From contig PKWA01000029.1 of the NCBI GenBank assembly GCA_003131665.1, positions 145 through 10,556 on the forward strand: a stretch of 10,412 nt of DNA, in the 5' to 3' direction. The stretch comes from Acidimicrobiaceae bacterium (GTDB taxonomy: Bacteria; Actinomycetota; Acidimicrobiia; Acidimicrobiales; RAAP-2). A program made the translations under genes and the position numbers. Under the pieces are notes generated by a model. The model made no database searches and was not told the origin of the DNA. It saw only the letters and a program-made list of their open reading frames with translations. Shown piece after piece: positions 6,190 to 10,412 of the stretch (the stretch's first letter is position 1; every line of letters begins with the position of its first letter).

Positions 6190-7425
6190 TTAGCCAAACA
6201 TCTTGAGGGTGTGTTCTAACGCCTCGAGGAGAACGTCGGTGTCTTTCTTCAAGGAGTAGGGCCCGAACGATGCTCGCGCCGTCGCGGCGAGACCAAAACG
6301 TCGCATGAGGGGCTTGGCGCAGTGATGACCTGGCCGCACGCACACGCCAAACTGGTCCAGGACCTGGGCGACGTCGTGGGGATGGATGCCCTCGACGTCC
6401 AGACTGATCACGCCGCCTCGATCGAGCGTGTTGAGTGGGCCAATCACGCGAACTCGTCCGTCGAAGGTCAACTCCAATCGAGTCAGCGCGTCTTGGGTGA
6501 GGTCACGTTCGTGTGCGCTCACGTTTTCCATTCCTAGTCCCTCGAGGTAACGTACGGCGGCGTTGAGCCCGACCGCTTCCGCGATGGGTGGGGTGCCGGC
6601 CTCAAAGCGAGTGACGCCGCGTGCCGGGGTGTAGCCGTCGGTTCGCACGTCGGCGATCATGCCGCCGCCGCCGAGGAACGGCGGCATGTCGTCCAGTATC
6701 TCTTCGCGGGTCCAGAGCACCCCGATCCCTGTAGGACCGAGCATCTTGTGTCCGGAAAACGTCAGAAAGTCAAGGTCGAGTTCGGCGACGTCCGTTGTGC
6801 CGTGGGCCACCGACTGGGCCCCGTCGACGGCGATCAAAGCGCCGACGCGATGCGCGGCACCGGCCAGCTCCTTCAAGGGATTCCTGGTGCCCAGCACGTT
6901 GGACATGCCCGTAATCGAGAGCAGTCGCACTCCACGCAGGAGTTCATCCAGGTGACTCAGGTCCAGTCGAAAGTCATCCGACACCGGAATGAAGCGCACC
7001 TCGATGCCCGTCGTCTCACGAAGCTGAAACCACGGCACGATATTGGCGTGATGCTCCATCTCGCTCAGCAACACCACGTCACCGGGTCCGAGATTGGCCG
7101 CACCCCAGGACTTGGCGATGAGGTTGAACGATTCGGTGGTGTTCTTGGTAAAGACGACTTCCGCGGCACCGCCGGGGGCGTGAATGAAGTTCGCGACGCT
7201 GGCGCGAGATCCCTCGTAGGCCTCGGTGGCCTCGTTGGCGGTCTGGTACACCCCGCGGTGAACGTTGGCGTGGCGCAGTTCGTAGTAACGGCTCATCGCC
7301 TCGATCACCGCTCGCGGCTGGAGCGAACTCGAGGCGGTATCCAAATAGGTAATCGTGCGGCCGTTCACGACGCGCGTGAGTTGGGGGACGTCCGCTCGAA
7401 CCCGACGGGCGCTGAAACTGGTCAC
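6190..7425 (-). CDS. sufS: SufS, group II cysteine desulfurase
   Basis: A PLP-dependent cysteine desulfurase of 411 residues that removes sulfur from cysteine to make a protein persulfide for Fe-S assembly. Counting from GTG 7425: H125 (EMEHHANIVPW) stacks on PLP, D201 (VDGAQS) contacts its ring nitrogen, K227 (TFSGHKMLGPTGIG) forms the Schiff base, and C369 (VRPGHHCAKPLMRRFG) is the active cysteine in the short RxGHHCAxP loop of SufS enzymes. The ending ARASFGPYSLKKDTD is typical. I chose GTG 7425 because it overlaps the sufC2 TGA as GTGA, as at two other suf junctions here. GTG 7443 in the same frame would add six residues. The sufU gene follows after 2 bp, which fits the known SufS-SufU partnership. 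Confidence 0.95.
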   Translation of the reverse strand: MTSFSARRVRADVPQLTRVVNGRTITYLDTASSSLQPRAVIEAMSRYYELRHANVHRGVYQTANEATEAYEGSRASVANFIHAPGGAAEVVFTKNTTESFNLIAKSWGAANLGPGDVVLLSEMEHHANIVPWFQLRETTGIEVRFIPVSDDFRLDLSHLDELLRGVRLLSITGMSNVLGTRNPLKELAGAAHRVGALIAVDGAQSVAHGTTDVAELDLDFLTFSGHKMLGPTGIGVLWTREEILDDMPPFLGGGGMIADVRTDGYTPARGVTRFEAGTPPIAEAVGLNAAVRYLEGLGMENVSAHERDLTQDALTRLELTFDGRVRVIGPLNTLDRGGVISLDVEGIHPHDVAQVLDQFGVCVRPGHHCAKPLMRRFGLAATARASFGPYSLKKDTDVLLEALEHTLKMFG

Positions 7426-8180
7426 GCGTTGACCGGTCGCCACGCGTCGTAGCCGTCGTGGTCGATCTCGGTGGCGAGCTCGGGTCCACCGGAGTGCACG
7501 ATCTGTCCGTCGAACAGGACATGGACGTAGTCGGGGCGTATTTCGTCGAGCAGTTTGACGTAGTGCGTGACGATGATCGCCCCCATCGCGGGGTGCTGCT
7601 CTCGCACCGTGCGTACGCCATTGGCGACCACGCGCAACGCGTCAATGTCTAGTCCCGAATCGGTCTCGTCGAGCAGTGCCACGACCGGCTCGAGCAGCGC
7701 CATCTGCAAGACCTCGTTGCGCTTGCGCTCACCACCGGAGAAGCCGTCGTTGAGGTGGCGTTCGGCGAAGGCGCGATCGATGCCGAGGCGGTCCATCCAT
7801 TCGGCCAGGTCGAGACGAACTTCGAGCACACTAAGTTCCTCGAGGCCCTTTCGCGCGGCGATGGCCTGACGCAAGAACTGAATAACCGACACACCACTGA
7901 TCGCCTCGGGATATTGAAAGGCGAGGAAGATACCCGCGCGAGCTCGTACGTCGGGCGTCCAGGTGGCAATATTCTCGCCTCGCAGCAAAATCTCGCCGCT
8001 CGTTACCTTGTAGCCCGGGTGTCCCATGATCACGCTCGCCAGCGTGGATTTGCCGGCGCCGTTCGGGCCCATGAGCGCGTGGACCTCACCTTCGTTCACG
8101 ATCAGGTCGACGCCTCGAAGGATCGACGCTCCTTCGGCTTCGGCGTGCAGATTACGTAGTTCGAGCAGCGTTGGTGGCAC
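7422..8180 (-). CDS. sufC: SufC2, canonical SUF-system ABC ATPase
   Basis: A 252-residue cytosolic ABC ATPase, the more canonical of the two SufC proteins here. Walker A is GPNGAGKST (38-46), the Q-loop is LAFQYPEAISGVS (Q89, the usual FQYP of SufC), the signature is FSGGERKRNE (147-156), Walker B is VALLDETDSGLDIDALRVVA (167-186) and the switch histidine is H206 in IIVTHYVKLLD. PDYVHVLFDGQIVHSGG and DGYDAW are typical of SufC C-termini. Length matches E. coli SufC (about 248). It starts at GTG 8180 with TAGGCT 6 bp upstream and heads the sufC2-sufS-sufU unit; its TGA overlaps the sufS GTG. It would normally pair with SufB and SufD, but the nearest sufD lies in the opposing operon beside another SufC. 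Confidence 0.94.
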   Translation of the reverse strand: MPPTLLELRNLHAEAEGASILRGVDLIVNEGEVHALMGPNGAGKSTLASVIMGHPGYKVTSGEILLRGENIATWTPDVRARAGIFLAFQYPEAISGVSVIQFLRQAIAARKGLEELSVLEVRLDLAEWMDRLGIDRAFAERHLNDGFSGGERKRNEVLQMALLEPVVALLDETDSGLDIDALRVVANGVRTVREQHPAMGAIIVTHYVKLLDEIRPDYVHVLFDGQIVHSGGPELATEIDHDGYDAWRPVNA

Positions 8181-8186
8181 GAAGGG

Positions 8187-8192
8187 AGCCTA
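8187..8192 (-). promoter_or_regulatory. -10 element (TAGGCT) of the sufC2-sufS-sufU unit
   Basis: TAGGCT (complement of 8187-8192) fits the TANNNT -10 consensus and ends 6 bp before the sufC2 GTG. This predicts a transcript starting at or within a base or two of the start codon. It lies in the 40-bp gap after the metallo-hydrolase gene. No clear -35 hexamer is visible 16-18 bp upstream. The same GTAGGCT heptamer precedes the GNAT and crotonase genes. Confidence 0.45.
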
Positions 8193-8220
8193 CTGGTGTG
8201 CTCTCCGTCGCTGACCCGAT

Positions 8221-8838
8221 TTACCAGCCGCGTTGGACCCACTCATCGAGGTGAGGACGCTCTGCGCCGATCGTCGAGGGCGCGCCGTGACCGGGCCAGA
8301 TCGTCGTGTCTTGATCAAAGACGCGAAAGAGTCGCTCTTCGATCGACGTGATGATGGTGGCGAAGTCGCCGCCTTCGAACGTGGTGTTGCCCGGACCTCC
8401 GGGAAACAACGTGTCGCCGGTGAAGAGCATCGGCGTGTTCTCGAGCGAGAAAGAGATGCTGCCCGGGGTGTGGCCCGGGGTGTGCACTGTTCGTAAACGA
8501 AGATCGCCCACGGTGTGCACGGTGTCGTCCTCTAAGAGATGGTCGTAACTGGGCAGCATGCCCGCGTCCTCTTCTCGAACCCATACGTCAATGCCCGCAT
8601 CGCGTACCTGTTCGACGGCGCCGATGTGGTCCCAGTGGCCGTGGGTTTCGAGTACCGAGGTGACCCCGAGACGCGTGGCGATTCGTAGTAACCGGTCGTG
8701 TTCGTTGGCCGCGTCGAGCAACGTCGACTCACCGGTGCGTCGACATCGAATCACGTACACGTTGTTTTCAATAGGCCCGACCACGAAGCGGTGGACCTCG
8801 GCTGAGGCGTCAGACCAGACCAACTCCACGTTGTCCAT
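8221..8838 (-). CDS. Metallo-beta-lactamase-fold hydrolase (glyoxalase II-like)
   Basis: A 205-residue cytosolic metallo-beta-lactamase-fold hydrolase. The dinuclear metal ligands are visible: H66-x-H68-x-D70-H71 (ETHGHWDHIGA), H123 (TPGHTPGSISF), D142 (FTGDTLFPGGPG) and H184 (WPGHGAPSTIG). The layout resembles glyoxalase II-like or persulfide dioxygenase-like small MBL proteins, but it is shorter than true glyoxalase II and lacks an obvious C-terminal substrate domain, so the substrate is unknown. Proximity to suf genes makes sulfur chemistry conceivable, but that is only guilt by location. I chose ATG 8838; the frame extends to a TTG at 8901 that would add 21 low-complexity residues across the promoter palindrome. 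It lies 40 bp upstream of sufC2 on the same strand and is divergent from the acyl-CoA dehydrogenase. Confidence 0.88.
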   Translation of the reverse strand: MDNVELVWSDASAEVHRFVVGPIENNVYVIRCRRTGESTLLDAANEHDRLLRIATRLGVTSVLETHGHWDHIGAVEQVRDAGIDVWVREEDAGMLPSYDHLLEDDTVHTVGDLRLRTVHTPGHTPGSISFSLENTPMLFTGDTLFPGGPGNTTFEGGDFATIITSIEERLFRVFDQDTTIWPGHGAPSTIGAERPHLDEWVQRGW

Positions 8839-8866
8839 CCCTTCAGAATGGCACGAAAATTTGCCC

Positions 8867-8896
8867 CGTCCAGATTGACTATTCTCAACCTGGACG
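8867..8896. promoter_or_regulatory. 30-bp near-perfect palindrome, candidate repressor operator
   Basis: Left arm CGTCCAGATTGA (8867-8878) and right arm TCAACCTGGACG (8885-8896) are inverted repeats matching at 11 of 12 positions, around the centre CTATTC. The only mismatch is 8874 against 8889. It lies between the divergent metallo-hydrolase and acyl-CoA dehydrogenase genes and covers the -10-like TATTCT at 8880-8885. This is the size and symmetry expected of an operator for a dimeric regulator, for example the TetR-family repressors that often control acyl-CoA dehydrogenase genes. A terminator is unlikely because the site is upstream of both genes and has no T tract. Confidence 0.55.
8880..8885 (+). 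promoter_or_regulatory. Likely -10 element (TATTCT) for the acyl-CoA dehydrogenase gene
   Basis: TATTCT fits TANNNT and is close to TATAAT. A start about 7 bp downstream gives a leader of roughly 36 nt that contains the AAGAGGG Shine-Dalgarno at 8915-8921. It sits in the centre of the 30-bp palindrome, so an occupied operator would block it. The -35 region (around 8857-8862) is A/T-rich without a clear hexamer. Confidence 0.4.
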
Positions 8897-8927
8897 CTCA
8901 ATGCGCCAGAGACGAAGAGGGCTCGCG

Positions 8928-10043
8928 ATGAACTTTGGCTTTAGCGAAGAGCAAGACGAACTGCGCAAGATGGTGCGCCGCTTCTTAGAAGAGAAGTCGC
9001 CCGAGAGTGAAGTTCGCCGACTAATGGCGACCCCGGAGGGCTACGACCCGGCCGTGTGGGCCCAGATGGCCAAGGAACTCGCCCTGCAGGGCCTCGGCAT
9101 TCCTGAGGAGTTCGGGGGCCAGGGCTTCGGCCCGGTCGAGCTGTACGTGGTCTTTGAAGAGATGGGCGCGGCGCTGTTCTGTTCGCCCTACTTTTCCACC
9201 GTCGCGCTGGCGGCGAATGCGCTGCTCTTCGTGGGCAGCGACGCGGACAAGGCGGCGTACTTGCCGGGGCTCGCCTCGGGCGACACGATCGCGACGCTCT
9301 GCGTCACGGACGACGCCGGTCAGTGGGATCTCAGCGCGACCTCAACGACGGCGAAACCTTCGGGCGAGGACTTTGTCCTGGACGGTGTTCGCAGCTACGT
9401 CACCGACGGATCGATTGCGTCGCTGTTGCTCGTGCCGGCCATGACCTCAAAGGGCCTGTCGCTCTTCGCCGTCCAGGGCGACGCGAACGGCGTCACGCGC
9501 GAGTCGCTCTCGACGATGGACCAGACCCGTAAACAGAGTCGCATCGAGTTCAAGGGGGCGCCGGCGAAGCTGGTGGGCGAGGAGGGCGGCGCACTGGCCG
9601 GCCTCGAAGCCACGTTGCAGGTGGCCGCGGCGGCGTTAGCCGCCGAGCAAGTCGGCGGCGCGCAGCGGGTGCTCGACGCCTCGGTGGAGTACGCGAAGAA
9701 TCGCGTCCAGTTCGGCCGACCCATCGGATCGTTCCAGGCGATCAAGCACAAGTGTGCCGACATGTTGCTCGACGTGGAGTCGGCGAAGTCCGCGGCGTAT
9801 TACGCCGCCTGGGCCGCCCAAGAGCGCAACGACGAGCTGCCGATCGCGGCGAGTCTCGCCAAGTCGTTCTGTTCCGAGGCCTACTTTCACTGCGCGGCCG
9901 AGAACATCCAGATTCACGGCGGGATCGGCTTCACCTGGGAGCATCCCGCGCACCTGTATTTCAAGCGCGCGAAAAGTTCTGAATTGTTCCTGGGCGACCC
10001 GGCGTATCACCGTGAGCTATTGGCCCAACGTCTAGGCATCTAG
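8928..10043 (+). CDS. Acyl-CoA dehydrogenase family protein (FadE-like)
   Basis: A 371-residue FAD-dependent acyl-CoA dehydrogenase-fold protein. The N-terminal helical domain begins MNFGFSEEQDELRKMVRRFL; GLGIPEEFGGQGFGPVELYV (55-74) is the usual substrate-side motif; the middle beta-domain spans about 120-215. The FAD-binding segment is NRVQFGRPIGSFQAIKHKCADM (258-279), and AAENIQIHGGIGFTWEHPAH (323-342) is the C-terminal signature of the steroid/bile-acid-type FadE group. The catalytic Glu is missing from the two usual sites: the MCAD YEGT position reads FLGD (354-357), and the isovaleryl-CoA dehydrogenase position aligns to about A233. It may therefore be one half of a heteromeric enzyme. 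ATG 8928 is preferred over ATG 8901 because AAGAGGG (8915-8921) lies 6 bp upstream. The alpha/beta-hydrolase gene follows after 6 bp. Confidence 0.9.
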   Translation: MNFGFSEEQDELRKMVRRFLEEKSPESEVRRLMATPEGYDPAVWAQMAKELALQGLGIPEEFGGQGFGPVELYVVFEEMGAALFCSPYFSTVALAANALLFVGSDADKAAYLPGLASGDTIATLCVTDDAGQWDLSATSTTAKPSGEDFVLDGVRSYVTDGSIASLLLVPAMTSKGLSLFAVQGDANGVTRESLSTMDQTRKQSRIEFKGAPAKLVGEEGGALAGLEATLQVAAAALAAEQVGGAQRVLDASVEYAKNRVQFGRPIGSFQAIKHKCADMLLDVESAKSAAYYAAWAAQERNDELPIAASLAKSFCSEAYFHCAAENIQIHGGIGFTWEHPAHLYFKRAKSSELFLGDPAYHRELLAQRLGI

Positions 10044-10049
10044 TCGCTC

Positions 10050-10412
10050 GTGCTCGCCCACGAGCAACTACGAAGTGGTGACTCGCTACTCGACTTAAAA
10101 ATCTCCATCGCCGGCGCGCGTCCCGTGGCCGGTCACGTGCTGGTGCTCGTGCACGGACTCCCGCGACTGACCGGCATGGGTCGTCAAGCGGCGGGACTCT
10201 TACCGGAACTGGCCGAGCACGTGGCGAGCGAGTCGGGTTGGATGGTGGCGACCGGCACGCTCTCGGGCGTGGGCGGAAGTACGGGTACGTTTTCGGCGAC
10301 CCAGTGGCGCCAAGACTTGGGCCAGATCCTCGATCGTGTGGCGGAGGGCGACCGACCTATATCGCTGGCGGGATTTGGTTTCGGGGGCTCGTTGGCCCTC
10401 GCCGTGGCGGCC
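10050..10412 (+). CDS. Alpha/beta-hydrolase-fold protein, 5' part (runs off window)
   Basis: An open frame of 121 codons from GTG 10050 runs to the window edge, so the C-terminal part is missing. VAGHVLVLVHGLPRLTGMGR (26-45) is the beta strand and HG oxyanion loop of alpha/beta-hydrolases. ISLAGFGFGGSLALAVAA (104-121) is the nucleophile elbow, but the GxSxG position reads G-F-G-F-G, with glycine where Ser, Cys or Asp should be. The protein may be a non-hydrolytic member of the fold or use S114 just after the turn; the acid and histidine cannot be checked here. It starts 6 bp after the dehydrogenase stop and is probably in the same operon. No Shine-Dalgarno is evident and the start is the first in-frame option. 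Confidence 0.75.
   Translation, partial: MLAHEQLRSGDSLLDLKISIAGARPVAGHVLVLVHGLPRLTGMGRQAAGLLPELAEHVASESGWMVATGTLSGVGGSTGTFSATQWRQDLGQILDRVAEGDRPISLAGFGFGGSLALAVAA

Noticed and set aside
6188..6343. 52-residue N-terminal extension of SufU
   Set aside because: It overlaps sufS coding sequence, has no SufU homology by eye, and the GTG at 6187 gives the normal family N-terminus.
6748..7452. Long + strand open frame (234 residues) opposite sufS
   Set aside because: It lies fully antisense to sufS, whose catalytic motifs are all intact, and its translation shows no recognisable domain; high-GC antisense openness explains it.
8867..8896. Palindrome read as a transcription terminator
   Set aside because: It lies upstream of both flanking genes and no T-rich tract follows either arm.
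8839..8901. 21-residue N-terminal extension of the metallo-hydrolase from TTG 8901
   Set aside because: It would translate the promoter palindrome and has low-complexity residues; ATG 8838 gives a typical domain start.
8901..8927. Earlier ATG for the acyl-CoA dehydrogenase
   Set aside because: It adds an arginine-rich MRQRRRGLA that covers the AAGAGGG Shine-Dalgarno; ATG 8928 fits the family N-terminus.
1..10412. CRISPR arrays, tRNAs, insertion sequences or phage genes
   Set aside because: No regularly spaced repeats, cloverleaf-like sequences, transposase motifs or terminal inverted repeats were seen.

Overview
The window looks like a piece of chromosome from a Gram-positive, moderately high-GC member of the Actinomycetota. 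An Acidimicrobiia-like lineage is my best guess. The evidence is a SUF iron-sulfur operon carrying a small Rieske ferredoxin between sufD and sufC, a Zn-type SufU scaffold or transfer protein, an LCP-family cell-wall enzyme, many GTG starts, TANNNT-type -10 hexamers and lipid or CoA genes of mycobacterial flavour. No mobile elements, RNA genes, CRISPR arrays or phage genes are visible. Coding density is very high: the longest intergenic gap is about 89 bp, so no stretch over 300 bases lacks a gene.

Left part (1-1945): the C-terminal end of an unrecognised + strand gene, a convergent GNAT acetyltransferase of the puromycin-acetyltransferase-like type, a divergent small four-cysteine protein, and a convergent crotonase. 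The crotonase has the complete acidic triad of dienoyl-CoA isomerases (ECH1 type).

Centre (2033-8180): a SUF iron-sulfur cluster assembly locus split into two facing transcription units. The + strand unit is sufD, Rieske ferredoxin and a divergent sufC (here sufC1), followed closely by an LCP phosphotransferase gene. The - strand unit is a canonical sufC (sufC2), sufS and sufU. The units meet tail to tail at a 4-bp overlap. SufS (PLP cysteine desulfurase) with SufU would supply sulfur, and SufD with SufC ATPase would form part of the scaffold. No sufB is present here. Two full-length, clearly different SufC ATPases in one locus is the most unusual biological feature.

Right part (8221-10412): a metallo-beta-lactamase-fold hydrolase and a divergent acyl-CoA dehydrogenase share a promoter region. 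That region holds a long near-perfect palindrome centred on a -10-like element, a good candidate for a repressor operator. The dehydrogenase is followed by the start of an alpha/beta-hydrolase gene, cut by the window end, whose nucleophile-elbow serine appears to be glycine.

Organisation: all three convergent gene pairs overlap by exactly 4 bp at their stop codons, and three same-strand junctions use GTGA start/stop overlaps. The heptamer GTAGGCT sits upstream of three - strand genes as a likely -10 element. Identifications come from motif reading by eye; no database search was run.
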